A DNA stretch of 51,589 nucleotides from Paractinoplanes deccanensis (GCF_016862115.1 NZ_BOMI01000075.1:1-51589); one strand, 5' to 3'; positions 8,546 to 17,553 are shown, counted from the first letter of the stretch. The notes: generated by a model from the sequence alone, not told the origin. Program-made: numbers and translations.

Positions 8546-11384
8546 ACTTCGCATCCTGGGCAAACTCGCCCTGCTGGTGCTCGTGCCCCTCCTCGGGGTC
8601 GTGGCGCTCAGCGTGCCGATCATCATCAACCGTGTCGACGCGGCGACGGAGGCCCAGTCCACGTCGGACACGGTCGAGCTCGCCGGTCGCGTCGGCACGG
8701 CCGTGCAGGAGCTCCAGACCGAGCGCCTGCTCTCCGTCGGCTACGTGTTCAACCTGGTCGACAAGCCCACCTTGTCCGTGCAGACCGCCCGCGCCAAGGA
8801 TGCCGTGGCGCGCGTCGACGACGGCGTCACCGTTCCGAAGGAGCTCGCCCGGGCCCTGCGGAACGCGTCCAAGCTCGACAACACCCGGCAGAACGTGCTG
8901 AACCCCGGCGCGATCACCCCCGACGTGGTGGTCACCGAGTTCACCACCTGGATCACCCCGATCATCAACGGCGTGGCGCTCTCGTCGGCCGCCGACCTGA
9001 AGACCGGCGTGGGCCGGCAGCTGTTCGCCCTCGAGCAGGCGCTGCGCACCGACGACCTGATCAGCCAGGCGTCCGGCTACCTGACGGCCGCGACGATCAC
9101 CAAGAACGCCGGCTTCATCAGCCTGTTCTCCTCGACGCTGATCCAGATCCAGCAGGTCATCGCCAACTCGGAGGCGTTCTTCACCGACACCCAGTACAAG
9201 CTCTACCTGGGTGCGCAGGACGCCTTCACCTCGCGCGTCGGCACCGACTTCTTCGAGCAGGCGGCGACCGACCCGGCCAGCGCCGTCCAGCTGCTGAACA
9301 TCGCCACGCTGTTCCCGTCGCTGCGCTCGGTGCTCGTCCTCGGTGGCTTCGTGGAGAAGCGGGTCGCCGCCGACGTGCAGGCGATCGTGACGAACAACCG
9401 CGACACGGCCATCCGGGACGCCTTCCTCATCGGTGGCGGCTCGCTCGTGCTGCTGCTCGTGGTGGTCGCGCTGAGCCTGTTCATGGCCCGCGCGGTGGCC
9501 CGGCCGCTGCGCCGCCTCACGGTGTCGGCCGACCGGATCGCCCGCGCCGCCGAGGCCGAGCTCGAGAGGGTGGCCGACGACGAGTCCGAGTCCGTACGCC
9601 CGATCCGGCTCGACCCGGTCGACGTCGAGTCCCAGGACGAGATCGGCGACCTGGCCCGCGCGTTCGACCGGGTGCAGACCACCGCCGTCCGGCTGGTGGA
9701 GCGCCAGGTCCTCGGCCGCCGCAACGTGGCGCAGATGTTCGCGCACGTCGGCCGCCGCACCCAGAACCTGGTCGGCCGCCAGCTCGCCCTGATCGACAAC
9801 CTGGAGCGCCGCGAGACCGACAGCGAGCGCCTCGGCGAGCTGTACCGCCTGGACCACATGTCCAGCCGACTGCGCCGCAACGCGTCCAGCCTCGTCGTGC
9901 TCTCCGGCGGCGCCGGCGCGAACGAGCACATGGCCCCGCTGCCGCTCTCCGACGTCGTCCGTCTCGCCCTCGGTGAGATCGAGGACTACACCCGTGTGGA
10001 CGTGGACGTCCCCGAGGAGATCGTGGTCGTGCCGGCCGTCCTGGCCGACCTCACGCTGCTGCTCGCCGAGCTGATGGAGAACGCCACCGCGTTCTCCCCG
10101 CCGCACACCCGCGTCGTGGTCAGCGCGACCGAGCTGCGCGGCGGCGCCCGCCTCGCGATCGTCGACCACGGCCTCGGCATGCCGCCCGAGCGGATGGCCG
10201 AGGAGAACGCCCGGCTCACCCGCCGCGAGCGGCTCGACCTGGCGCCCTCCGAGGTGCTGGGCCTGTTCGTGGTCGGCCGGCTCGCCCGCCGGCACGGCAT
10301 CGAGGTGACCCTCACCGAGACGCCCGGCGGCGGTGTCACCGCGTGGGTCGACCTCAACCCGTCCCACCTGATCGCGCGGGTGCCCAGCACGGTGGCGGAG
10401 ATGGCGCCGTTCCCGTCGGTCGCGCCCCCGGCAGCGCCGACCGGCCCGGCCGCGCCGCAGGGCTACCACACCGCCGAGTTCGCCCAGGTCATCGCCGGGT
10501 CGGCGGCGCGGGCGTCGGTGCCCGGCAGCCAGCAGCCGTTCGACGCGAACGTGCTCGAGCGGGCCACCCGCACCCTCGAGACCGGGCAGTCGTGGAACGC
10601 GTTCTCGCCGGCCCGGGTGGCGCCCGCCGCCGAGGAGCCGGTGTACGAGGCGGAGCCGGTCTACTCGCCCGGCCCGGCGTACCAGCAGCCGATCGTGCAG
10701 CCGGTCGTCGACCCGGCGTACGAGCTGAACGCCCCGGTCGCCGGCCGCGTGCCGGCCGCGATGCCGGAGCTCCCGGCCGCCGGCCCGTCGGCGTGGCACC
10801 AGCCCACCCCGGCGCCGCAGCCCACCTGGAGCACCCCGCCCGCCGTGGAGGCACCGCCCGCGATGCCCGCGATCCCCGCGCCGGTCGTCCCGGCCCAGGC
10901 TCCGGTCATTCCGGCTCAGCGGGCTCCGCAGGAGGACCACCGCTACAACAGCCCCACCGCGTACGAAGCACCGCAGCAGCAGCCGCCCGCGGGTGGCAAC
11001 GGAACGCCGCTGCGCCGCCGGGTCCCGGGCAGCCAGCTTCCCGAGGAGGCCGCCGCCCCCACGCTGCCCTCCCGGGTGCCGTCTCAGGACGACGCGATCG
11101 CCGCCCGCTCGGCGTTCGACGACTTCGAGGCGGGGGTCAGCCGCGCTCAGTTCGACGTGGCCGAGACCCAGATGACCGCGCCGCCGTCGGCCGGCCATGC
11201 ACCGCTCGCCCGGCGCGTACCGGGTGCCACCCTGCCGCGGGACGAACCCAACTACCCGCCGCCGGCAAGTCCGAGCCTGCCGCTGGATCCGGATCAGGCC
11301 CGGGCCCTGATGGAACAGTTCGAGTACGGCGTCGCACTCGCACTGAACGAAACTCAGCCACAACCCGAGGGACAACCGCGATGA
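8532..11384 (+). CDS. cvnA: Conservon sensor histidine kinase-like protein (CvnA type)
   Basis: A 950-residue membrane protein that probably senses an external cue and signals to the roadblock/GTPase partners encoded downstream. TM1 is at 12-32. A helical NIT-type extracellular domain spans about 40-290, TM2 is at 296-320, and HAMP follows to about 390. A dimerisation helix carries YRLDHMSSRLRR (candidate phospho-acceptor His442). An HATPase_c domain has the N-box ELMENATAFSPP (Asn517) and VDHGLGMPPERM. Residues 620-950 are low-complexity, Pro/Ala/Gln-rich, with several RRVPG-type short motifs. Streptomyces CvnA proteins show the same plan. The GTG start overlaps the preceding gene, and the stop overlaps the roadblock gene as ATGA. 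Confidence 0.9.
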   Translation: MLFGKLRILGKLALLVLVPLLGVVALSVPIIINRVDAATEAQSTSDTVELAGRVGTAVQELQTERLLSVGYVFNLVDKPTLSVQTARAKDAVARVDDGVTVPKELARALRNASKLDNTRQNVLNPGAITPDVVVTEFTTWITPIINGVALSSAADLKTGVGRQLFALEQALRTDDLISQASGYLTAATITKNAGFISLFSSTLIQIQQVIANSEAFFTDTQYKLYLGAQDAFTSRVGTDFFEQAATDPASAVQLLNIATLFPSLRSVLVLGGFVEKRVAADVQAIVTNNRDTAIRDAFLIGGGSLVLLLVVVALSLFMARAVARPLRRLTVSADRIARAAEAELERVADDESESVRPIRLDPVDVESQDEIGDLARAFDRVQTTAVRLVERQVLGRRNVAQMFAHVGRRTQNLVGRQLALIDNLERRETDSERLGELYRLDHMSSRLRRNASSLVVLSGGAGANEHMAPLPLSDVVRLALGEIEDYTRVDVDVPEEIVVVPAVLADLTLLLAELMENATAFSPPHTRVVVSATELRGGARLAIVDHGLGMPPERMAEENARLTRRERLDLAPSEVLGLFVVGRLARRHGIEVTLTETPGGGVTAWVDLNPSHLIARVPSTVAEMAPFPSVAPPAAPTGPAAPQGYHTAEFAQVIAGSAARASVPGSQQPFDANVLERATRTLETGQSWNAFSPARVAPAAEEPVYEAEPVYSPGPAYQQPIVQPVVDPAYELNAPVAGRVPAAMPELPAAGPSAWHQPTPAPQPTWSTPPAVEAPPAMPAIPAPVVPAQAPVIPAQRAPQEDHRYNSPTAYEAPQQQPPAGGNGTPLRRRVPGSQLPEEAAAPTLPSRVPSQDDAIAARSAFDDFEAGVSRAQFDVAETQMTAPPSAGHAPLARRVPGATLPRDEPNYPPPASPSLPLDPDQARALMEQFEYGVALALNETQPQPEGQPR

Positions 11385-11845
11385 CTTCCCCCTACTCGAC
11401 CGAAACCGGCCACGGCTATGCCCAGCCCCAGCTGAGCGCGGAGGCCAAGACCTTCAACTGGCTGCTGGACTCGTTCACCTCCGGGACCGCCGGCGTGATC
11501 GAGGCGATCGCGGTGTCGTCCGACGGTCTGCTGATGGCGATGTCCGCGATCAAGGACCGGCCGAACGCCGAGCGGCTCGCCGCGGTGGTCTCGGGCCTCA
11601 CCAGCCTCGCCGGCGGCGCCGCGAGCTGGTACAGGCTGGGCTCGCTCAACCGGGTCATCATCGACATGGCCGAGGGCTACCTGCTGGTGACCGCGATCAG
11701 CGCCGGCTCGGTGCTCGGCGTGATCGCCGACCGGTCCGCCAACCTCGGGACCCTGGCGTACGAGATGACGCTCTTCGCGACGAGGGCGGGCGGCGCGCTG
11801 AGCCCGCGCCTGATCGCCGAGTTGAAGAACGCCGTCCAGCAATGA
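11381..11845 (+). CDS. cvnB: Roadblock/LC7 domain protein (CvnB type)
   Basis: A 154-residue cytosolic roadblock/LC7 protein. In conservons this subunit binds the GTPase and the kinase at the membrane. The fold pattern is clear: an initial helix FNWLLDSFTSGTAGV, then strand AIAVSSDGLLMAMS, a helix with AERLAAVVSGLTSLA, the strand pair LNRVIIDMAEGYLLVTAI, and a final helix TLAYEMTLFATR. The start overlaps the kinase stop and the stop overlaps the DUF742 gene start, both as ATGA, which indicates stoichiometric coupled translation. Confidence 0.93.
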   Translation: MTSPYSTETGHGYAQPQLSAEAKTFNWLLDSFTSGTAGVIEAIAVSSDGLLMAMSAIKDRPNAERLAAVVSGLTSLAGGAASWYRLGSLNRVIIDMAEGYLLVTAISAGSVLGVIADRSANLGTLAYEMTLFATRAGGALSPRLIAELKNAVQQ

Positions 11846-12303
11846 CCTATCCGGACCCCGACGACCCGGCATACCCGGCTCGGCCGAGTGTCCGGCCCTT
11901 CCTGCAGTCCGGTCCGCAGTCGGCCGGTGGCTACCGACCCGCCCCGCGGGATGAGCAGCCGCCGGCCACCGATCCGACCGCGACGCTCCGCCCGTTCGTC
12001 ATCACGTCCGGGCGCACCGACGGCGCCGATCCCGACATCGGGATGGAGACCCAGGTGACCGTCAACCCCGCCGCGACTCCCGTGCGTCTCTCACCCGAGA
12101 TGCGCGCGATCGTGGGACTGTGTGTCGAGCCCGTCTCCGTGGCGGAGATCTCGGCACGCCTGCGCCTGCACCTCGGCGTCACCCGCATCCTCGTCGGCGA
12201 CCTGCGCGCCGCCGGCCAACTGGATGTCCACGTGCTGGACAACGAGACCCCCGACCCTGAGACCATCATGCGAGTGATCCGTGGACTACGAGCAATCACC
12301 TAA
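11842..12303 (+). CDS. cvnC: DUF742 winged-helix-like protein (CvnC type)
   Basis: A 153-residue DUF742 protein. The first 60 residues are Pro-rich and probably disordered. The conserved C-terminal domain includes RPFVITSGRT and then LSPEMRAIVGLCVEPVSVAEISARLRLHLGVTRILVGDL. The latter reads like a winged helix-turn-helix, and the protein ends with MRVIRGLRAI. In conservons this protein couples the sensor to the GTPase. DNA binding has been suggested only from the fold. It overlaps the roadblock gene by 4 bp and the GTPase gene by 23 bp. Confidence 0.92.
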   Translation: MTYPDPDDPAYPARPSVRPFLQSGPQSAGGYRPAPRDEQPPATDPTATLRPFVITSGRTDGADPDIGMETQVTVNPAATPVRLSPEMRAIVGLCVEPVSVAEISARLRLHLGVTRILVGDLRAAGQLDVHVLDNETPDPETIMRVIRGLRAIT

Positions 12304-12910
12304 CCGCGCCTACGGCGGCGCTGCCGTGGGCAGCGGCGGCCGGCAGAAGAAGGCGCCGGTCCCGGTAAAGATCATCGTTGCCGGTGGCTTCGGCGTGGGC
12401 AAGACGACGACGGTCGGCGCCATCTCGGAGATCTCCCCGCTGACGACGGAGGCCGAGATGACCTCGGCGTCGGTGGGCATCGACAACCCCGGCCAGGCGT
12501 CGATGAAGACCACGACGACCATCGCGATGGACTTCGGCGTGCTCACCATCGACCAGACGCTGAAGCTCTACATCTTCGGCACGCCGGGGCAGTCGCGCTT
12601 CGCCTTCATGTGGGACGACCTGATCAAGGGTGCGCTGGGCGCGCTCGTGGTGGTCGATACCAACCGGATCGACGACTGTTATCCCGCGGTGGACTACTTC
12701 GAGCGCGCCGGGCTTCCGTTCGTCGTCGGCGTCAACACGTTCAACGGGCAAATGCAGTACAGCCTGGACGAAGTGCGCTGGGCCCTGGCCGTGCGCGAGG
12801 ACGTGCCGGTCCTCGCCTACGACGCTCGTTTCCGGGCCTCCGTGCGCGACGCCCTCCTCGTCGTCCTCGATCAGGCCCTCGACAAGGCGATACGTCAAAA
12901 GGCGACGTAG
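12281..12910 (+). CDS. cvnD: Ras-like GTPase of the conservon (CvnD type)
   Basis: A 209-residue small GTPase. The P-loop is GGFGVGKTT at about residues 35-43. The switch II region is LYIFGTPGQSRF, with Gly-Thr-Pro-Gly-Gln where Ras has DTAGQ. The base-recognition loop is VNTFNG rather than NKxD. These departures are usual for CvnD and MglA-like proteins. The N-terminal 25 residues are flexible. GTG 12281 sits inside the DUF742 gene, which agrees with translational coupling. It presumably cycles between GTP and GDP forms under control of the kinase/roadblock complex. Confidence 0.93.
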   Translation: MDYEQSPNRAYGGAAVGSGGRQKKAPVPVKIIVAGGFGVGKTTTVGAISEISPLTTEAEMTSASVGIDNPGQASMKTTTTIAMDFGVLTIDQTLKLYIFGTPGQSRFAFMWDDLIKGALGALVVVDTNRIDDCYPAVDYFERAGLPFVVGVNTFNGQMQYSLDEVRWALAVREDVPVLAYDARFRASVRDALLVVLDQALDKAIRQKAT

Positions 12911-12999
12911 GGTGTGCGGCGGGTCGCTCAGATCGAGGTTCCCAAATCGGCCTCACAGCGGGCACAGTGGAAGGCGACCCGCTACGGAAGGACGATCAG

Positions 13000-13797
13000 G
13001 TGCGAGGCGGACTGGACGACGCGCTCGACAAGCTGGCGCGCCGTGATGAGTTGCGCCGGCGGGCCGCCGGGGAGGCCACGGGCACCCCGCCGGCCGTGAC
13101 GGAGCTGGTCGAGGCGGTCGCCGGTGTCGTGGGGCGCCACCCCGAGCTGGGCGTGAGCGTCGGCGTCGAGGGCTCCGGCGAGCCGCTGCTGCTGCATTTC
13201 TACGTCGCCGACGGCCAGGTGCAGGTCACCGCCGAAAATGCCGCCGCCCTCCAGCCGGCCGCTCCGGGCGCGCCGCGCGCCGCGGACATCGACGTCGAGG
13301 TGGGCGAGCCGGTCGACCGGCCGTGGTCCGCCGCGCCCACGCCGCCCTCCGCGCCCCCGGCGAGCTACGACGACCAGGAGCGGTTCGGCTACTCACCGCC
13401 GCAGCAGCCCTACTACGACGAGTCCGACACGGCCGAGCGGCAGTACGGCGACTTCGACCAGCCGCCGGTGCCCGACCCGCGCTTCCCGGCGCACGACGTC
13501 GGCGAGTCCTCCCGCGATCTCGGCGCCCGCCTGCGCGACCTCGGCATGGCGTCCTCGTCGCGCTCCGACTCGCCGGTCTCCCCGGCGCCACCCGAGCCGC
13601 AATATCCGCCGCATCCGTTCGCGGCGACGCCGCCCCCGCGCGTGCCGGAGCAGGCGCAGGAGACCACCCGGCGGATCAACCCGACGCCGCTGCCCAAGCC
13701 GGTGCCGCTCCAGGTGGAGCGGCCGGAGGAGACCGAGATGGCCGCCCGGCGGCTCGCGGCGATGCTGCGCGACGACCCCACCCTCCTGGAGCAATAA
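13000..13797 (+). CDS. Conservon-linked Pro-rich hypothetical protein
   Basis: A 265-residue protein with no family that I recognise. Residues 1-40 form a charged helix (LDDALDKLARRDELRRRAAG). Residues 45-100 look like a small alpha/beta domain (VTELVEAVAGVVGRHPELGVSV then LLLHFYVADGQVQVT). The remainder is Pro/Tyr/Asp-rich and ends in the helix MAARRLAAMLRDDPTLLEQ. The ordered N-terminal part could be a roadblock-interacting module, but that is only inference. GTG 13000 has GGAAGGA 7 nt upstream. It begins 89 nt after the GTPase gene on the same strand, so it is probably the last gene of the conservon operon. Confidence 0.7.
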   Translation: MRGGLDDALDKLARRDELRRRAAGEATGTPPAVTELVEAVAGVVGRHPELGVSVGVEGSGEPLLLHFYVADGQVQVTAENAAALQPAAPGAPRAADIDVEVGEPVDRPWSAAPTPPSAPPASYDDQERFGYSPPQQPYYDESDTAERQYGDFDQPPVPDPRFPAHDVGESSRDLGARLRDLGMASSSRSDSPVSPAPPEPQYPPHPFAATPPPRVPEQAQETTRRINPTPLPKPVPLQVERPEETEMAARRLAAMLRDDPTLLEQ

Positions 13798-13928
13798 CTA
13801 CGCTTCGTAATGTCGCCATCGCGGCCAGGAGCGTGGTGTCAGCGCCCTGTTTGAGAGCTTTCGGCGGCGTCTGACATGTCTGGGTTGGGCCGTTCGGCCA
13901 CATTGCCACGGCACCCGGCCCGACGGCC

Positions 13929-13957
13929 TTGAATCACGCTGCGTAACTACATAGCGT
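13929..13957 (+). promoter_or_regulatory. Predicted sigma-70-like promoter
   Basis: TTGAAT (13929-13934), a 17-nt spacer and TAGCGT (13952-13957) lie 41 nt upstream of the ATG at 13998. It is a good actinobacterial vegetative-type match, but it is read by eye only. Confidence 0.5.
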
Positions 13958-13997
13958 TCGACGCGGCCCTCCCTCAGCCGTCCCCGGAGAGAGTTCG

Positions 13998-14996
13998 ATG
14001 TCGTCGCTGCCCGAAGTTCACCTGGTCGCCGGTACCCCGGCCGAGGCGTTCCGGCTCGCACCGGTCGCCCTCGCCATGCGCGAGCAGGGCCGGCTCACGC
14101 CGGTGCTGCTGGTCACCGGCACCGACCCGGAGGCGGTCGACGCGACACTGGCGCGCTTCCGGCTCGTCCCGCGGATCACCCTGCCGGCCGCCGCCGAGCA
14201 GACCGAGACGATCCGCCGGTTCGACGAGCTGTGGGCCGCTCGCACCCCGGAGGCCGTCGTCGTGCGCGACGGCCTCGCCCCGGCGCTGGCGGCGTTCTGG
14301 CGGCGCATCCCGGTCCTGCAGATCGACGCCGGGCGCCGCGACGGCGACCTGGTCACGGCGTCGGCGCGGGAGACCCAGCGCCGGCTGCTCGCCCAGGTCA
14401 CCACCGTGCACCTGGCGGCCACCCCGCTGGCCGCCATGAACCTGCTCGACGAGCGCGTGGTCGCCGGCGACCTGCTGCTGACCGGCGGCACGGCCGCGGA
14501 CGCCGCGGCGCGGCTGCACCGGCGCAGCCCGCATCAGCGGCGCGTCGTGCTGGGCGTGCCCCCGGAGCGGGCCGCCGCGATCGGCCCCGCCCTGCGCTAT
14601 CTCGCCGCGCGCCACCCCGACCTCGAGATCATCGCGCCGGAGCAGGCCAGGACGCTCGCCGAGGCGTACGTCGTGGTGACCGACGACGGCGACCTGCTCG
14701 AGGAGGCGTTGGCCTTCGGGACGCCCGTCCTGGCGATCGCCACCGGCGCCGAGCACGCCGAGGCGGTGCACGCCGGCAGCGTCCGGCTCGTCGCCCCCGA
14801 CCCCGCGGCGATCACCAGCGCGGTGGCGGAGCTGCTCGACAGCCGGGTGCGCCGCGACGCGATGGCGGCCGGCGGCAACCCGTACGGCGACGGGCGTGCG
14901 GCGCACCGCGTGGCGCAGGCGACCGCCGCCCTGCTCGGCCATGGACAGTTCCCCGACCCGATGCCCGCCCGGCCGGTGGCGGGAGTGGCGCGATGA
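13998..14996 (+). CDS. Degenerate UDP-GlcNAc 2-epimerase-like protein
   Basis: A 332-residue protein with the two-Rossmann GT-B layout of WecB-type UDP-N-acetylglucosamine 2-epimerases, but shortened and altered. GTPAEAFRLAPVALAM matches the family's GTRPEAIKxAPV opening. VRDGLAPALAAFWRRIPVLQIDAGRRDGD replaces the usual GD and HVEAGLR, so the conserved Glu is Asp and the His is lost. VTDDGDLLEEALAFGTPVL matches DSGGxQEEAxxLGxPVL with Ser and Gly lost. NPYGDGRAAHR is kept. Loss of several catalytic positions suggests another reaction or a binding role. The stop overlaps the next ATG as ATGA. Confidence 0.75.
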   Translation: MSSLPEVHLVAGTPAEAFRLAPVALAMREQGRLTPVLLVTGTDPEAVDATLARFRLVPRITLPAAAEQTETIRRFDELWAARTPEAVVVRDGLAPALAAFWRRIPVLQIDAGRRDGDLVTASARETQRRLLAQVTTVHLAATPLAAMNLLDERVVAGDLLLTGGTAADAAARLHRRSPHQRRVVLGVPPERAAAIGPALRYLAARHPDLEIIAPEQARTLAEAYVVVTDDGDLLEEALAFGTPVLAIATGAEHAEAVHAGSVRLVAPDPAAITSAVAELLDSRVRRDAMAAGGNPYGDGRAAHRVAQATAALLGHGQFPDPMPARPVAGVAR

Positions 14997-15358
14997 CGGA
15001 GAGTGCGATGGACGTCGTGAGCTTCTGGACGAAGTCGTGGACGAGCGACGACCGGGTCGCCGTGCGACAGCTGCTCGCGCCGGACGCCGAGATCGAGTGG
15101 AACCTCGACGCCCCGGTCGACGAGGAGGAGCTGGTGCAGACGCTGCACCGGATCGCGGTCTTCGCCGACACGGTGACCGTTGTCGAGCAGGCCCGTGCCG
15201 ACGACGGCGCCGCGCTGCTCTACGACCTGGTGGCGCCGTTCGGCACGGTCCGCATGGTCGAGTTCCTCGGCATCGAGGACAACCGCGTCACCGAGGTCCG
15301 GCAGGTCTACGACGTCACCGCGACCGATCGTTTCTTCCCCGGTCTCTACGAGCAATAG
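14993..15358 (+). CDS. NTF2-like/SnoaL-like small protein
   Basis: A 121-residue protein with the cone-shaped alpha+beta NTF2/SnoaL pattern. The first helix is VVSFWTKSWTSDDRVAVRQLLAPDAEIEWN, then comes a second helix EEELVQTLHRIA, and then four strands including ALLYDLVAPFGTVRMVEFLGIEDNRV and a closing VRQVYDV. This fold serves as isomerases, hydrolases or binding scaffolds. No catalytic residue can be assigned. It starts within the stop of the epimerase-like gene and is likely to act with it. Confidence 0.78.
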   Translation: MTESAMDVVSFWTKSWTSDDRVAVRQLLAPDAEIEWNLDAPVDEEELVQTLHRIAVFADTVTVVEQARADDGAALLYDLVAPFGTVRMVEFLGIEDNRVTEVRQVYDVTATDRFFPGLYEQ

Positions 15359-15379
15359 CCCGTCGTTACCCTGTCCCCC

Positions 15380-15943
15380 ATGGCAGATCGACTGCGGGCC
15401 GACGCGCAGCGTAACCGTGCCGCCCTGCTTGCCGCCGCCCGCGAGGTCTTCGGCGAACAGGGCCTGGACGCCTCGCTCGACGAGATCGCCCGCCGCGCGG
15501 GCGTCGGCAACGCCACCCTGTACCGCCGTTTCCCCACCCGGCGCGACCTGATCGCCGAGGTCTTCGCCGGCCAGATGACCGGCTATGTCGAGCTGGCGGA
15601 CAGGGCGCTGGCCGATCCCGACCCGTGGCAGGGCTTCGTCGGCTACCTGCGCAGCCTCTTCGAGATCCAGGCGACCGACCGCGGGCTCTCCGAGATCCTG
15701 GTGACCAGCAGCTTCGACGACGACGAGCGGCTGTCGGCCCTGAAGAGCACCGCGCAGCGCGGCGCGGCCGAGGTGATCCGCCGGGCCCAGGAGACGGGCC
15801 GGCTGCGCGCCGACTTCACGCGGCAGGACATCAGCCTGCTCATGCGGGCCAACGCCGGGGTGCTGCGCAGCTCGAAGGACCCGTCGGTGTGGAAGCGGCA
15901 CCTGTCACTGGTCGTGGACGGACTGTCATTTAAGGATCTTTAA
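15380..15943 (+). CDS. TetR-family transcriptional regulator
   Basis: A 187-residue regulator. The N-terminal HTH is classical: NRAALLAAAREVFGEQGLDASLDEIARRAG, then the recognition helix VGNATLYRRFPTRRDLI. The C-terminal helical ligand domain is not distinctive. It begins 21 nt after the NTF2-like gene on the same strand, so it may regulate that small operon. Its stop lies 78 nt before the chitinase gene, and the last codons contain part of a motif (CTTTAAGGCT) that also occurs upstream of the LPMO gene at 36040-36861. Confidence 0.9.
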   Translation: MADRLRADAQRNRAALLAAAREVFGEQGLDASLDEIARRAGVGNATLYRRFPTRRDLIAEVFAGQMTGYVELADRALADPDPWQGFVGYLRSLFEIQATDRGLSEILVTSSFDDDERLSALKSTAQRGAAEVIRRAQETGRLRADFTRQDISLLMRANAGVLRSSKDPSVWKRHLSLVVDGLSFKDL

Positions 15944-16021
15944 GGCTGCCCGCAAGGTCATTTAACGCGCAGCGGGCCAGACTCGACTTCCGTCGTCACC
16001 CCCTGCGATCGGAGTCAACCC

Positions 16022-17491
16022 ATGCAACGCAGCCGTCTGCGCCTGGCCATCTATGCCTCGGCGGCAGTCCTCGCCGTGGCCGGCGGCGTCGGCGCGGCAG
16101 TCGCGGCCACCACCCCGGCCGGCACCACCGCCGCGACGGGCGGGCTCACCGCCACGTTCAGCAAGGACAGCGACTGGGGCACCGGCTACCAGGGCCGCTA
16201 CACGATCAAGAACGGCACGAGCGCTGCGGTGACCGGGTGGCAGCTGGTCTTCGGGCTGCCGGCGAGCGCCAGGCTGGGCAGCTTCTGGGACGCCACGGTC
16301 ACCACCGCGAACGGCGTGTCGACGGCGAAGAACCCGGGCTACGCCCCCACCATCCCGGCCGGGGCGACCGCGCAGTTCGGCTTCGTCGTGAACGGCAGCG
16401 GCGCCCCGACGAGCTGCACCGTCAACGGAGCGGCCTGCGGCGGCGGCACGGCGACCACGGCACCCACGAGCACGCCACCGACAAAGCCGACAACCGCCCC
16501 CACGACCACGCCCACCACGGCGCCCACGACAGCGCCCACGAAGCCGCCGGCCACCCCGACGACCGCGCCGACCACCACTGCCCCGACCGCCCCTCCGGCC
16601 GGAAATAATGGAAATGTCCGGTTCGCTCCCTACGTGGACATGGGCCTGCTCTCCAACGGCACGACGACCCTCGCGCAGCTGGGCACCAGCGGCAACGCCA
16701 AGTCGTTCAGCCTGGCCTTCGTCACCAGCGCCGGCTGCAAGGCCAGCTGGTTCAACGCCTTCGACCCGCGCGCCAAGCAGTTCGCCGACCAGATCTCCGC
16801 GGTCCGCGCGGCCGGCGGCGACGTCAAGGTCTCCTTCGGCGGCGCCACCGGCATCGAGCTCGCCCAGGCGTGCACCAGCGTCACCGCGCTCCAGGCCGAA
16901 TATCAGGCGGTCGTCAGCGCGTACAACCTGAAGTACATCGACCTGGACATCGAGGGCGCCGCGGTGGCCGACCCGACCACGATCGCCCGCCGCTCCACCG
17001 CGCTCGCCGCGCTCCAGAAGGCCAACCCCGGCCTGAAGATCTCGCTGACCCTGCCGGTGCTGCCCGAGGGCCTGACCGCCGACGGTCTCAACGTGGTGCG
17101 CTCGGCCAAGAACGCCGGCGTCGACCTCGACCTCGTCAACATCATGGCGATGGACTACGGCCGCGCGGGCCAGGACTACGGCGATCTCGCGATCCAGGCG
17201 GTGCGCTCCACCAAGGACCAGATCAAGTCGATCTACGGCAACAGTGACGCCGCCGCCTTCAAGATGGTCGGCGTCACCCCGATGATCGGCGTGAACGACG
17301 ACAACGGCGTCTTCGGCCTCGGCGACGCCCGCGACCTCGTCGCCTTCGCCAACACCAACCACATCGGCTTCGTCTCGATGTGGGAGGCCAACCGCGACAA
17401 GAACGCCTGCAACGGCGCCCTCTTCCAGTGCACCAACGTCGCGCAGTCGCCGTTCGACTTCAGCAAGATCTTCGCCGGCTTCACCGGCTGA
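16022..17491 (+). CDS. Secreted chitinase, CBM2 plus GH18
   Basis: A 489-residue extracellular enzyme predicted to hydrolyse chitin or related beta-1,4-GlcNAc polymers. A signal peptide covers about residues 1-29. A family 2 carbohydrate-binding module spans about 38-140, with conserved Trp residues (DWGTGYQGRYTIKN, VTGWQLVF, SFWDATV). A Thr/Pro/Ala linker covers 143-195. The GH18 barrel follows with VKVSFGGATG and the catalytic motif YIDLDIEG, where D307, D309 and E311 fit the DxDxE rule and Glu is the acid/base. It ends with SMWEANRDK. A strong terminator follows. The gene is preceded by the TetR gene but probably has its own promoter. Confidence 0.93.
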   Translation: MQRSRLRLAIYASAAVLAVAGGVGAAVAATTPAGTTAATGGLTATFSKDSDWGTGYQGRYTIKNGTSAAVTGWQLVFGLPASARLGSFWDATVTTANGVSTAKNPGYAPTIPAGATAQFGFVVNGSGAPTSCTVNGAACGGGTATTAPTSTPPTKPTTAPTTTPTTAPTTAPTKPPATPTTAPTTTAPTAPPAGNNGNVRFAPYVDMGLLSNGTTTLAQLGTSGNAKSFSLAFVTSAGCKASWFNAFDPRAKQFADQISAVRAAGGDVKVSFGGATGIELAQACTSVTALQAEYQAVVSAYNLKYIDLDIEGAAVADPTTIARRSTALAALQKANPGLKISLTLPVLPEGLTADGLNVVRSAKNAGVDLDLVNIMAMDYGRAGQDYGDLAIQAVRSTKDQIKSIYGNSDAAAFKMVGVTPMIGVNDDNGVFGLGDARDLVAFANTNHIGFVSMWEANRDKNACNGALFQCTNVAQSPFDFSKIFAGFTG

Positions 17492-17513
17492 GAGCTCACT
17501 TCCCATCCCCAGG

Positions 17514-17551
17514 AAAGCGTGACTCCGGGCCCCCACCCGGAGTCACGCTTT
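17514..17551. terminator. Bidirectional terminator
   Basis: AAAGCGTGACTCCGGG (17514-17529) pairs with CCCGGAGTCACGCTTT (17536-17551) over a 6-nt loop, followed by T residues on the plus strand and flanked by A residues on the left. It separates the convergent chitinase and TetR genes and should stop both. Confidence 0.92.
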
Positions 17552-17553
17552 TT

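Noticed and set aside
8436..11375. Very long open frame on the minus strand opposite the conservon kinase gene
   Set aside because: It is an artefact of high GC third positions. The protein is Arg/Gly/His-rich without motifs, while the plus strand has clear domains and coupled neighbours.
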